From: Plasmopara viticola
Lineage: Eukaryota; Oomycota; Peronosporomycetes; Peronosporales; Peronosporaceae
Assembly: GCA_001695595.3 (NCBI GenBank)
Contig: MBPM02000002.1
Span: 2,393,608-2,457,607, forward strand
Direction: 5' to 3'
Length of the DNA stretch: 64,000 bases
Position 1 is the first letter of the stretch; each line of letters opens with the position of its first letter. The notes below the pieces were generated by a model. The model saw only the letters and a list, made by a program, of their open reading frames with translations. It made no database searches and was not told where the DNA came from. Positions 11,120 through 22,962 of this stretch are shown here, piece by piece. A program made the translations under genes and the position numbers.

Positions 11120-12905
11120 CCTTTAAGTAAAGATGAGCTGCAGAGCTTCAAGGTAACTTTTCGTATAGCAAAAACAATGTTGACTTGCCGCATTTTGGAC
11201 AATTGCAGCGCTACAAGACTAGAAAACGTGTGAAGTTGTCACCTCAGATAAGAAGCGACAAGACAATCATAACATCAGATTTCTTCCGATCGATTGTGCT
11301 TTATTAAGTGCTGCTCCGTTCTGCAATCGGACAATTATTTTGCCTATTACTCACTATAAAGCTTCCCTTTGAGAGGATGAAGCGGCCAACGAACCTTCGG
11401 GCTTTGGTACATAGTGTGAGCACTTATTTTCTGGCACCCTAAATCAGTGTTAGCATTAAATTTCTCGATACCGCGGACCAGGTTTAACTGTACTTGGTGA
11501 TAGGCAAGACTCCTCGCCAGTCCAACTATTAATAGGGACAACAAAAGTGCTTTATCTAATTGTGGAATGCACCGCTGTGTTCGCAATTGATATAGCAAAG
11601 GCAAAGACTTGAGCTATCGGAATACGCACGCTACGACCAAGCTGTCTCTAGCGCGGTCTATTCGACCCTTTTTTTAGGATTACACTTCATAACGCTAAAA
11701 GGCTGTTTCACTCAAATACCGAACATTTATTTTCAAGTCGGTACCTTTGGGTGAGATTGCTTGTTTACTTCAGTACCCATCTTTGGATGGGTATCGAACC
11801 AAGAACTTCCTGGTCACGGGTTAAGCAGAGCTAATTTAAATAGTTCGTAGCCCTCATCTCAATTTAACCAATTTGAACATGTCTTTAATAGTGGCGCCTG
11901 CATTTTTAAGCTGGCGCCAATTCGCTGACGACGCTTTTCCGCCTTGATGCCGCATAGAGCAACCGCGTCTGCTAATGATACACTAAACACGCGTAAAGAA
12001 GACATGAGAACATGCCTCATCGTGTGCTTCATGAGTGCATCTCCACTTTATAAGGTGAACTCTTCAAACTTTCTCAACGAGGCCTTCGTTCACTAAGTTG
12101 CACTTTAGCTAGTTTCTTGCCGATTTTTTTTCTGAACCAGGTAATTAAATTGAGCGAAAAGTCAACATATCAGCTTGATGCAACTAAGACCAATCCTTTT
12201 GCCGAAGTGAAATCTTTATTTATTCACATAAGCTGTGCTTCCTGGTGGGATACTATCAGCTTCTCTCATGGCCGATTAAACTACAGATTCGTGACGTCCG
12301 TGACGCAAAGTGCTCAAGGATGGCTCGACTTTCGCTTAACTATCGTATCTTTTCTCTTAAAAGGCTATCAAAATTTTTGTTGAGTTCCTTATACAGTCAA
12401 ATTCGATACAAAAAGTACTTCAACAAATTTGATAAAGCAAGCCTTATAGTACCGCTTTAGTGCTTCGACATTTGTTAATTATTAGAGGCTTTGGATCACC
12501 GTCTGTAACATAATGAATGTCTTTCCGTGAATATATCGAGCTTTGAACGATTTTGGAATTTCCATGTACACTTTTCTCCACACGACTTTGATTGACTCCT
12601 TTTAATGCCAGAATTTGATCTTGTTCGTCTCAAATTTTCACTATCTTCTTTCCTCTTAGTCTCATTGCTGGAACAGTTTAAATGTGAGAGTACTTCTTTA
12701 ATTCATTTGAAGCGCCCGTTAGTCAATTTTAAACTTTTCTGACTTACCAGCGAGTAATGGAAAATTACATAGCCTGTTGCAGATTTATATTCGCAAAGCT
12801 TGCAAATGTATGTAGTATATACCCTTACCGCTGTACTATAAGCCACACTGCGACATTTCTTATAATAGTTTGAGTTTTCTCTAAGCTACTTTATAAAGTG
12901 GTTGG
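11120..12905. other. Non-coding stretch, nothing recognised
   Basis: About 1.8 kb, AT-rich. The open frames (for example 12117-12383) have no recognisable motif and look like chance. Its right end is the left flank of the copia insertion; bases 12906-12910 (GCTTC) are the target duplication. Confidence 0.5.
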
Positions 12906-12910
12906 GCTTC

Positions 12911-13056
12911 TGTTGAGTAAAAAGTAGAAACCGAAGTGAAGATATCTATCTTGACCAATGAACGGCTACCATATGTAATTACTAATTGTGACGTACTTGT
13001 AATTACTGTGAAGCCATCAACCTGTTCAACATGCATGTAGCGGTGTAATTTTAACA
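12911..13056 (-). repeat. 3' LTR of the copia element
   Basis: 146 bp, the same length as the 5' LTR and with the same ends. The target duplication GCTTC lies immediately to its left. Confidence 0.92.
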
Positions 13057-13069
13057 CTCCCACTCACCG

Positions 13070-16000
13070 CTAATACTGTGTGTCCTTTGTTGCTGACTTG
13101 GTCTCGATTCCGGAGGCTTTGCGCAGATACTTCAGCATCTTAGTTTCAAGCGCCTTGGTTAGCATATCTGCAAGCTGACTCTTCGTATCAATGTAGCCAA
13201 CCTTGAGTAATTCATGCTGAACGTTCTCCCGAATAAAGTGATGTTTGATGTTCACGTGCTTTGTACGTGCGTGGTAGCCCGCGTTGTTTGCCAAAGCTAT
13301 CGCACCTTAATTGTCTTTCCATGTTTGCGTGCCTCCCACTTGTTCTTGACCCATGTCCTTGAGCATCGCGCGCGCCCAAAGTACTTATTGTGTGCACAAG
13401 CTTAGAACCATGTACTCTGCTTCTGCGGAAATTAGTGCGACGGTTCTCTGATTCTTGGACTTGAATACAACCGGAGCTTTACCAATGTTAATCAGCACAC
13501 CTGAGACAGACCGTCTGTCATCGGTGTTGTTACCCCAGTCAGCATCCGAAAAAGCTTCAACAATCACCTTTCCCGTCCCTCTTTGGCATACGATTTCATG
13601 GTGACGGGTCGAATTTAAGTAGCGCAATACACGAATTGCGGCGTTCCGATTTGGTAACCCCGGATTATCGAGAAATCGAGACAGTTGTGTCACGATGTAT
13701 GCGACGTCCGGCCGAGTGCAAGTTGGAACAGATAGCAGACATCCAATTAGTGAACGGTATGGCCTTGACCGCATCACCGAACGCTCAGCTGCTGTACTCG
13801 GTGACTGGATGTTGACAGCTTAAGACCGGACGTACACGGATTGTCGACGTTCTTGGCGTTTTTCTGTTTAAATCGCTCAGCCACGTCGCTATCGTAGCGT
13901 GTTTGCTTGATCACCATGTGGAAGCTGTCATGTCGTGGTCGATCTTCATGCCCAAGATGAACTTCGCCATAGCGAAATCCTTCATCTTAAAACACCTTTA
14001 AGCATCCCCTTGACCTCTAGAATCCCGTCGCTCGTCTTGGCTGCAATGATCATATCATCGACATAAAGACATACGTACACAAAACCTTCTTTCACTTTCT
14101 TTACGTAGACGCATTGATCCGCTCCACAACTTCCAAAATCGTTCATCTTGAAGACGTGGTCGATCGTCTTGTTCCAAGCGCTTGCAGCTTGCTTGAGTCC
14201 ATATATAGCTTTGTTCAGCTGACACGCAAATTCTTGAGCTCCCTTAACACCAATCGGAACTTCCATGTGAACACGATCCTACAGCACACTTTTGAGAAAG
14301 GCGGTGTCGACGTCCAGCTGTTCCTTTTTTGTAGCCTAATACCGCACACACTGCGAGTACAACTCGAATTGAGTTTATGTGGCCACTGGAGAGTAGGTTT
14401 CGAAGAAATCCACGCCGTATTTCTGCTTGAAAACTTTAGCCACCAATCGTGCTTTGTAGCGCACAACACATCCATTCTGAACACGCTTCTAAACAAAGAC
14501 TCAGCGGCATTCAATCGTTCGTCCAATTGATTCTCGTGGAACGAGTGTCCATGTTTTGTTTTGGTGATGCGACTGTAATTTGGCGTCCATCGCTTGTCGC
14601 CACTGTTCTGCCTCGTCACTAGACATTGCCTGCGCATACGTGGTAGGCAAGTCTGATTCTTCACCAACACTCACAGCGTAAGCGAGAATAGCTTCAGCTA
14701 TAAAGCAGTCTTCATCAATCCTTGCACGCTTTGAAAATGGTGGTCCTTCGCTTCCTTCCAGACTTTCATCGACATTTGATCCGTTTTCCAACAACAACAT
14801 TGGCTCATGTGTACGCCTTGAAAGTTTCACTTGCGGTCGAAACACAAAGTAGGAGTTCTGTACTCTGTCAGTTCAGAGTGTATTGAGGTCGGTAATCGGA
14901 GCATCTCGACCCTTGACTCAATTGTGTCGGACTCCTCCTCATTCATTGGAGCATTTGGAATCTCGTCTTCTTCTTCAGGCTCCATAGGTTCATCTTGAAT
15001 TTGTTGGTGTTCCGTCGGCCCGGACACTGCACTTTCATCGTTGCCTTTGGTAACGTGTATTACTTTTATTTGTTTGGGCGGGTGCGTCTCGTAAATGCCG
15101 CCCACTTCACGCTCGTCCAGCTTCATTGACCGTGATACTGATACCTTTTTTTCTTCGAATCGTAAACTCGGTATCCCTTGGTGTCTTCGGCATAACCAAG
15201 AAACATGCACTTGAAGCTTTTGGCTTCGAGCAGCGTCCTCTTCACTTGATCAACATGAGCATATCCATGAGACCCAAACACCCTAAGATGATCCATCCGA
15301 GGCTTCATCTTAAATCCCAGTTCATATGGGGTGTTGTTTGGGTGCATTGTATTAGGAGAGCGGCTGATCAGGTACACCGCAGTGCTTACAGTCTCTGCCC
15401 ACCAACACGTCGGAACACACTGGTAGTGTAGCATGCTCCATGCCTTTTCCATTATGTTACGGTTCATTCGTTCTGCAATTCCATTTTGTTGGGACTGTAT
15501 GGTACTGTACGCTGATGTATGATACCGTTCCGCTGACATAAATCCGTAACTGTCTTGTTGACAAACTCCGTTCCGTTGTCCGAGCGCAGGCACTTGATAC
15601 AAGTTCCCCATTGATTCTCATGCAGTGCTTTGAACATCTTGATCTTGTCGGCAACTTTACTCTTCTTTGCCAGAAAGTAACCCACCACATATCGTGAATA
15701 ATCATCCAAAAAAGTCAAAATGTATTTAGCACCTCCTTTCGAAAGTGGCTTCATGGGTCCCATCACGTCTGTGTGAACTAATTCCAATACACGTGATGTC
15801 TTTGTCATGGTGCGTCCTGGAACGGCTTCGATCATCTGCTTGCCCTTCATGCATCTACCACACAGGGTCTTGATACCTTGTTTTAGCGCAGGAATACCTT
15901 CTGTGGATCGCATAGTCTTTACCAAAATGTCCTCACTTGGATGTCCCATACGAGCGTGCCATAACTCCCACTGACTATCAGCTCCCGAGTATTGCACCGA

Positions 16001-16570
16001 TCGTTACTCCTCTTGCTGACAATCCAGAGTGTAAGCTTTCCCATTTCTTGTCCCAGTTGCCAAGGCTTCGTTCTTGTCCCAAATGATGCACGAAGCAAGC
16101 TGAAACTCCACACCTTGTCCACGTTCGGCAAGCTTTCCCACCGACAGTAGACGTCTGTCAAGTCCAAGGATAAGCAGCACTTCCATCATCGATATGCATC
16201 TTCCATCTAAGCCGATAAGCTTCACCATTCCAGCTCCTTCGACGCGTAACTTTCTGCCATCTGCAATTGTTACCTTGACGTCGTCTTTAAGCAGCTCGAA
16301 GTCGATCAAGTCACTTCGGTGAGGGGTCATGTGTGACGTCGCACCACTGTCAATCGGCCAGCTTACTGATTGCTCGTCCCCCACAGCAAACACTGCATCT
16401 TTACCGCTAGAACGGTTTCTGGAACGGTTATCAGCAGCTGGGCAGTCCCGTTTCATATGACCAGTCTGGTCAAAATTGAAGCATTTTCCCCGAAACCCGC
16501 CACCCTTGCGTGGCGCGTAACTCTTGCGGCCACTTTCTCGTCTGCCCTTGATCCGTTCATCATTGTCTGT
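13070..16570 (-). pseudogene. copia gag-pol polyprotein, frameshifted
   Basis: Read right to left. The zinc knuckle (about 16430-16475) is CFNFDQTGHMKRDC; the second Cys of the CCHC box is Phe, so zinc binding is probably lost. The protease box IDSGATSHMT follows (16340). The integrase segment 15464-15997 has the HARMGH and CGRC zinc ligands plus HTDVMGP and SDNGTEF catalytic strands. A frameshift near 15500 moves the third acidic residue (NGIAERMNR) into the 15123-15611 frame. RT has NKAIYGLKQA and YVDDM (13982-14266). RNase H has DADWG and AEAEY (13385-13777). The C-terminal tail ADMLTKAL is in the frame 13070-13294. At least four frame breaks are visible. Confidence 0.88.
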
Positions 16571-17185
16571 GGCTCGAGACGCTTTCTCACTTGCTTCCTT
16601 CTTCTGTAGTCTGTCTGACTACTTCAACAGCTTCTCCTTGACTTCGATCAGAGTGATGTCCTTGGCGTTCTCCACGATAAAAGATATTCCGCCGACAAGC
16701 TGCTCAGAAGCACCACTAGCTATCTTGCTTCATCCACCGGCTCTCCCGTCATCTGGAATCCCATGACCAGCTGATCGAACGCGTCCAGATGTTCCACCAT
16801 GCGAGTGCCACTCCCCATCTTAAACTCATAAAGGCGCCGTGTCATCGTGACATGGTTGTGCAGAGTGGAACGATGGTAGAAATCGCGAAGCGTTCCCCAT
16901 CCCTCAAAGCACGAGTAGCAGACCGTATCTTGGTCTGGTGTTGAATCTCGACGCCCTAGGCAATTATACCCAATGCCTTGGCGTCATTCACGAGCCACGT
17001 CTCCGTTATTTCGCTCTCGCCTTTCGCGCCCATAATGTGTCCCAGAAGCCCATTTCTTTCGAGGGCCATCCACATGTTGAACTACCAATGGTAGTAGTTA
17101 CCATCTCCTAGGAGGACTTCGGTGCGCTTGAAAGTCATGGCGGTAAAGGTGTGGTGATGCGAGGCTGTTGTTTGCGGCTGTTACC

Positions 17186-17331
17186 TGTTGAGTAGAAAGT
17201 AGAAACCGAAGTGAATATATTTATCTTGACCAATGAACGGTTACCATATGTAATTACTAATTGTGACGTACCTGAAATTACTGTGAAGCCATCCAACTGC
17301 TCAACATGCATTCAGCGGTGTAATTTTAACA
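17186..17331 (-). repeat. 5' LTR of the copia element
   Basis: 146 bp, with short inverted ends TGTTGA/TTAACA. It differs from its partner at about 11 positions by eye, roughly 92-93% identical, so the insertion is not recent. Being 5' on the coding (minus) strand, it would carry the promoter. Confidence 0.92.
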
Positions 17332-17336
17332 GCTTC

Positions 17337-20286
17337 GCCCTCTTGGAGTCAACAAAATATTCGTAACCTTGTCATTTAAAGCGTTTGTTCTTTGATATCG
17401 GCTTTTCCTTGGATCTCATTTTTAATGTAGTGTCATATATGTCCTTTTTGTTAAGCGATTAATCGAGCAAACCACTGAGCTAGCTACTTTCGCGAACCAC
17501 ATCGTCAACACATTCTTGTGAAGCATTATACTTTGCATCCTTTTCGTTATCCTACATTTTTTTCTCTCCTCGCAACCGTCTATTGTGATCTATACCGTAC
17601 CCCTATGAAATCATTTCTGGCACAGCTTTTGTAAATCTGCTCGTATACAAGCTTTTGTCTGCTATCAGATCGTAGACACTTTTGTTGTTGCGTCAAAACA
17701 GCAAACGCCTCAAACTTAGGTTTTCTTTACCTCACCCCTAAACTTCATAAAATATGCCACCAGAAACGGCGAGAGATCATCCGTAAAATTCAGCATGTTT
17801 CTCGTACTATCATTCAAGACGTAGACCTATTTTTTTCAAATTACTTGTACTCGTTCATGGACACAGTTGTCCCGCCAAAGTCACACATCATTTCTACAGC
17901 ATTATTTTAGCTTTAAATTGGTCGCACCAAAAGGGATTGCCAAATTTGAAACAGGAGGACGCGGTCTCGAGGTATCTTATGCGATGAACAACAACACATT
18001 GAATTGATCAGGGCTATTTTGTCATGGTGGCAGCCACATGCATTCGCAGCATACTTTTCTGCGCTCTATAAAATGCTTAAGAGTGTCTGAGTCTGGTGAC
18101 TATATGCCAAAAATGCTATCTCTTAATTTCTAGTGTATGGTGGAGGGCCGCAACGTAAAATTAGCTCAAGAGCTGCGGTAGTATGTCGTGTAGATATACT
18201 CAATAAAGACCATCCTTTTCCCACGCAAGATCGAAGGCGCACAAGAGGCCACTATTTTTGTGTACGCACAAATCTGTGTTAAATATTCATTCTACCATGT
18301 TATAATATAGTTTTACACCCACAACTCGGTGCTAATATAATGGAAAATGAATTAGTCCGGTCACCAGGTGAGCTGTGAAAAGGTGATAACACCTTGCACA
18401 GAGAAGGCATGCAGGAATTTCTAGATTTTCCTCTAGCCGACTACTTAGTTTGCAGTTTATATTTTTCTCAAATACAATATTACTACGGTTTCGTCCTAAC
18501 TTTAAATTTGATACGTAATTAGCTCTTTATATAGGGACTTGACTCAATGTGCGAACCGACAAACTTCGATAGAGGAATCGTGCATCGAGAGCGGCAATTC
18601 TTTAAAATTCTCAAACGTAAGCTTACTTTTACTACAATTATGTAGTGGCTCATTCAATACTTCCCTTTGAGACTAGGGTTACATCTTATATTCGAGAACG
18701 AAATCTGAGAGAGTTAGTATTTTCCATCAATCTCTCTTTACCACACCAAATGTAAATTAGGCACCAAAGAACGCGTACAACAAGCTTTATATTCTAAAGA
18801 GATCAAACTAGCTCTCAGGAAAATTTCAAGTGTGCCTCAGACTTCAGAACATTTCTGTGCCTACATAACCAAAGCTGTGCCAGAAAAAAGACTGGTCTAC
18901 AACTAAGGCTGCGTCTGTATTGTGTACCGCGAGCCTTCTAATGGTCACTAATCAAAGAGATGCTAAGGCACAGAACTCTTTAGAGCACACTTCTTCCGTT
19001 GGCCGACAAAGCTGACGAGAAGTGCCGAATGCGCTTCGATAGAATTCGCCTGTCTTTTTGCCTTCTGAGGTGTCAAAAAGCCTCATATTAGAGACAGCAC
19101 TGTCAAGCCATTTTGATTGCCGACAATCATTTCAAAAGGCTCATGACCTGATGTTGAATATACTGGCCATGCAAGAGTCCCCACCCAAAAGTCCATGGCT
19201 CATAAGAGATCTGGAATGACTTTATTGATATGGTCACCGAAATGGGAACCAGGAGGTAGAGAGCAAAAAAAAAGGTCTCGATATATTCCTCAAGTGCTTC
19301 CGATAGCTAGGGTAATAATCGTGTACTTGTCAATCGCCGGGAGTGCCACACGTGAGATGTTCGCTCACTTTCTCGACAACGCGTCCAACGAGATAAAGAT
19401 TACCTTTCGGATGTAGCTAACCGACCGTTATAGATCGTGCTTCCGAGCAGTACGCACATCTGCTTCGCGGGCCGCAAAACATTTTTGGAGGCCGTTTCTC
19501 GCATATAATCTACAAGCGGACACCTAGTAAATAGAAGTCAATGCTTCTGCGCGGCCGTACGGCAACTATACGCATAATTTTAGATGGGTAGTCTAGGTTT
19601 TTTACCTCATAAGCAAATTACTCTCAGAGCCAACTCACTTTAAAAAATCTTAGGGTCGGCAAAATTCCAATCCAGGTACTGAAACTTTACCCGATACTCT
19701 AAGTCAGAAACCCCCCACTTGCATACGTAGCGGCCGTAATCGGTACTTAAGGATTGCTTTGGCTTTTAGAAGTCGTGGTATAGTCATTTGAACGGCTCCT
19801 ACAAGCTCTGTGTGACATAACACTTCACACTTTCTCGTGAAAGCGTCTCTGCGTTGTAATGATCCACATAGAGAGTGCTAATATATTGGTGGTCAAGAAC
19901 CGCCGCTTCTGACTTTTGTCTTCTCCATGAGATACAGCAGCTCTTGCGCGACCGAGTATATGCGCTTTAAATTATTCCGGTATCGGCTCTTGCGGTTACG
20001 CCGTAGCTTCTTCAAGGCATCTCTGAAACTTTGATAGCGAACGGGATGTGATCTATTGTATTTACATTTGTATTACCGACGTACGTCTCAGCGCGATGCC
20101 CCCGAATTGCGTCGGGAAGGCGCTTTCCATCAAAGTGGGATTCAGACCCGTTCAGGTGTTTTGACGTGCTCGATCTTGAGATTACGCGCTTATCCTTGTG
20201 TCCAAGACGATAGGGGTATCGCCACCGTTTGACCATTCGAACTTACCTTTCAGCAACGCATAGAGCCGAAAGAGCGAGTAGAAGAG
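17337..20286. other. Non-coding stretch, nothing recognised
   Basis: About 3 kb without a convincing gene or RNA. The longest frames (19195-19416 and 20012-20236) have no motif that I can name. It may hold retroelement remains too diverged to read. Confidence 0.5.
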
Positions 20287-20547
20287 CTACTGGAAGCACA
20301 TAAGGCTAGGGATCCATTTAATTAGAAGATCGGTTATATTGTCGAACAAAATGTACGGAATGCATCGACATGTCTGTCGATCATGTATGTCTTTTATGAT
20401 CGTGAAAGGCCCAATGAAAATGTTACAGTTTGTTTGGTAACACCAAACTCGTTTTTTCGAGCAGTTGCTATTTAATGCAAAATCGCGTACACTCCTTCTT
20501 CTGTGTTTATCAACGAGTGTCATCGAATCCCTTGACCAAATGATCAT
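20287..20547 (-). pseudogene. Possible Ty3 integrase C-terminal remnant
   Basis: An 86-residue frame with FIGPFTIIKDIHDRQT followed by a Tyr/Pro stretch resembles the conserved YIGPFxVxxxxGxxAYxLxLP segment at the end of Ty3/gypsy integrases. No catalytic part is visible nearby. Weak evidence from one motif. Confidence 0.3.
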
Positions 20548-20998
20548 ATTCTGCTCACTTCCTATAGCTTCGAAAAACTAGTGAAGTTCTACTCTGTCTC
20601 AGCCTATATACATATATAGTTCTTAAGCGCGTGGAAGCGAAACATACTGCTGAGTGCAAACTTTACCATGAATAGCTTACCGGCTCACGAATGCGGTGCT
20701 GCAGCGCACATACTGTGTAGGGGTCGTCCAGCAAACGATTGACCTTTACTGTTTCGTTTTCTCTATTTGAATTGTCAGCTCGTAACACCAGCAAACAAAT
20801 TTTTAATCAATAAAGTAGCATTTGCACGAACGCTAAAGTTCCTAGCCAACATACTGGTATCCGGGAGGCCAACCTATTTACATACTCTCTCCACAAACTT
20901 GTTCCCCAATTATATTGGCTAGAGCAAATTTATTTTGTCACAAACAGCACTATGTCCGTGCGTTACTAGCTTTAAGCAAGCTACAGATAAAGTCGAGG

Positions 20999-21048
20999 CT
21001 TATGGGCGTTCGACTATCCAAACCAGCGGATAGTCGAACGCCCATAAG
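20999..21048. repeat. Perfect 21-bp inverted repeat with 8-nt loop
   Basis: Arms 20999-21019 and 21028-21048 are exact reverse complements; the loop AAACCAGC is at 21020-21027. Either strand would fold into a stable hairpin. It is not flanked by a recognisable element end or gene. See the findings. Confidence 0.95.
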
Positions 21049-22938
21049 TATTTAAAGGTGCAGGCGTGTAAGCCGCACATTTGACTGCCGGGCCCACTTT
21101 ATAGTTAGATAGACCACAGTCCACACATCTTGCAATTGCCTTCGAGAAGTCAAACACTTGAAAGCGGCAGATTTTGTTTTGAGACAGAATCGCATTGGAG
21201 ACTCTAGGCTGATATCTATTTGTATGCCTGATAAAGTTTTGTCAACAGATAATTCAACCTACTTATCTGAATTAGCTGATGGCCAAACCTGCGCGAAAGC
21301 GCATTGCAAGCAGCAATGAGCTTGCTAAGCTTGTATACAATCCCTCCCACAAAAGATGGCAAACAATTTGCCATGCTTTGGGATGGGTGATGCATATTTT
21401 CCGCTTAGTTAGAAAATGCATGCTTTGAACAGACCACGAAGTACTATGATTCCAGAAAGTGCACTTAAAATCAAGTTGACTCGGCCCAATCTTTTTGTTT
21501 CTTTATTGAACGCGGGCGTAAGCCACGCCAAAACGACTTTTCCAGCCTCGAGGTCTTTTCGAATCTCAGGGCGTCTATCGCCTATGAAGTATACGAATAT
21601 TCATCAAAGCTGGCACTAGGCTCGTCACTTCATCTACAGTTGTGCGTTAGGAACGAAATATTCCCAAAGTATGTCGGAGCGGAAGCCCGCAATGCTCGAT
21701 ACAATTATGTGACCAAACAATTAGATGTCACCGTGAAGGTACATAATTTTTCCTCTTTCAAAATAAATTGTATTTATTTATTAATCAAGTACGCTTCCTG
21801 GTGTACACCCGAACATGTTGTTAGGCAATACAATTTCCTTAAAACGTAGACTTTTGCGCAGGTTGCTGCGATCTCTAGCTTCTAACATGAATGATCTTAT
21901 TGTCACTTCGCGTTAAATTGAAAGTCAGAGACAAGTAACGAGATTTCGTTGCTCGCACCATGCCAAAGTTAGTAATTCAAGCCATTAGGACAGACCATTG
22001 CTTAGTGGCACAGGTCTTCGTTCTGGAACGAGGTCAATCTCATGCCTCGATTCTCGTGTGATACCACTTGTCGTCGCCATCCATTTTCGAAGTGACGCCA
22101 AAGCGTCGTCTTCGTAGGATCGACTCCATTAGCCAACAAATACCAAGGTCTGTCTTAAACAATAGGTACCTAACCGACCAAAGTAAGCAATACTTTCCGT
22201 CCGTAGTTTAGGTTGTCTTGGCTTGCATGTGCGCATATTGACAAAAGCTCTGACGTCCTTGCAAAAGCAATAAAGCCCCACACAGCTCTATTCCCAGGAC
22301 AATGTGTCGTTATTGCTGTGGTCACCGTGGCGCCACATCCGGTGTGCTTCCCTAAAAAAAAGAGAAATGCCTTTTCTTTCGCTGCCAATTATTTAGCTTT
22401 CACACTGATTGTCATCTCTGAAAAAAATGACGACCGACATTTCCAGTAGTAAATGTCGAGCCTTTTCTACTAACTCTGCTAATATTATAAAGAAAGGATG
22501 TACCAAAGTAAGTAATTTCATAGGGCTTCAATACAAATGCTGAATACGTCTTGTAGAATCTATATCCATCGCACTAATAGTGTTTTTACCGTTTAAGTGG
22601 CCAATATTCTTCCATTTCGCGTAGTAAAGCCCGAAATCTCGTGGTACCACGAAACCTTCGTTCTACAACCCGTCACTGCTCTTCGGCTTACTTAAATGTT
22701 TTAAATGGTTGTTGCTCTTCGTTTTCGCCACAAAGAAGATAGACGAACGGGTAATGAAGGATAGGCACGCGTAAAAATAACGTTATTAAATGATTGAATA
22801 TTTTTAAGAGCATTATACCTAAACTATTATTTCTCTCAATTACTAGTCAAAAGCGGCCTTTTGTATTTGTACATATCGGTCTACTGGTATCAGTACCGGT
22901 AAATAAATTACTCCACAGCCATTCAAAAGCGACTTCAG
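21049..22938. other. Upstream region of BMS1, nothing recognised
   Basis: About 1.9 kb with only short frames lacking motifs. I could not identify a standard oomycete initiator/flanking-region promoter motif upstream of the BMS1 start. Confidence 0.5.
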
Positions 22939-22962
22939 GTGTGTCAACTAGTTCTACTACCA

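Larger units (their letters stand above)
12911..17331 (-). mobile_element. Ty1/copia retrotransposon with both LTRs
   Basis: A complete 4.42-kb insertion, read on the minus strand. Two 146-bp LTRs, starting TGTTGA and ending TTAACA, bound it. A 5-bp target duplication GCTTC flanks it (12906-12910 and 17332-17336). Internal domains run in copia order from right to left: gag zinc knuckle, DSGAT protease, integrase, RT with YVDD, RNase H. Several frameshifts and stops make it non-autonomous. Next to the 5' LTR (17173-17185) the minus strand reads GGTAACAGC, a weak match to copia primer-binding sites for initiator tRNA-Met. Next to the 3' LTR (13057-13070) is a purine-rich stretch that could be the polypurine tract. 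Confidence 0.92.
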
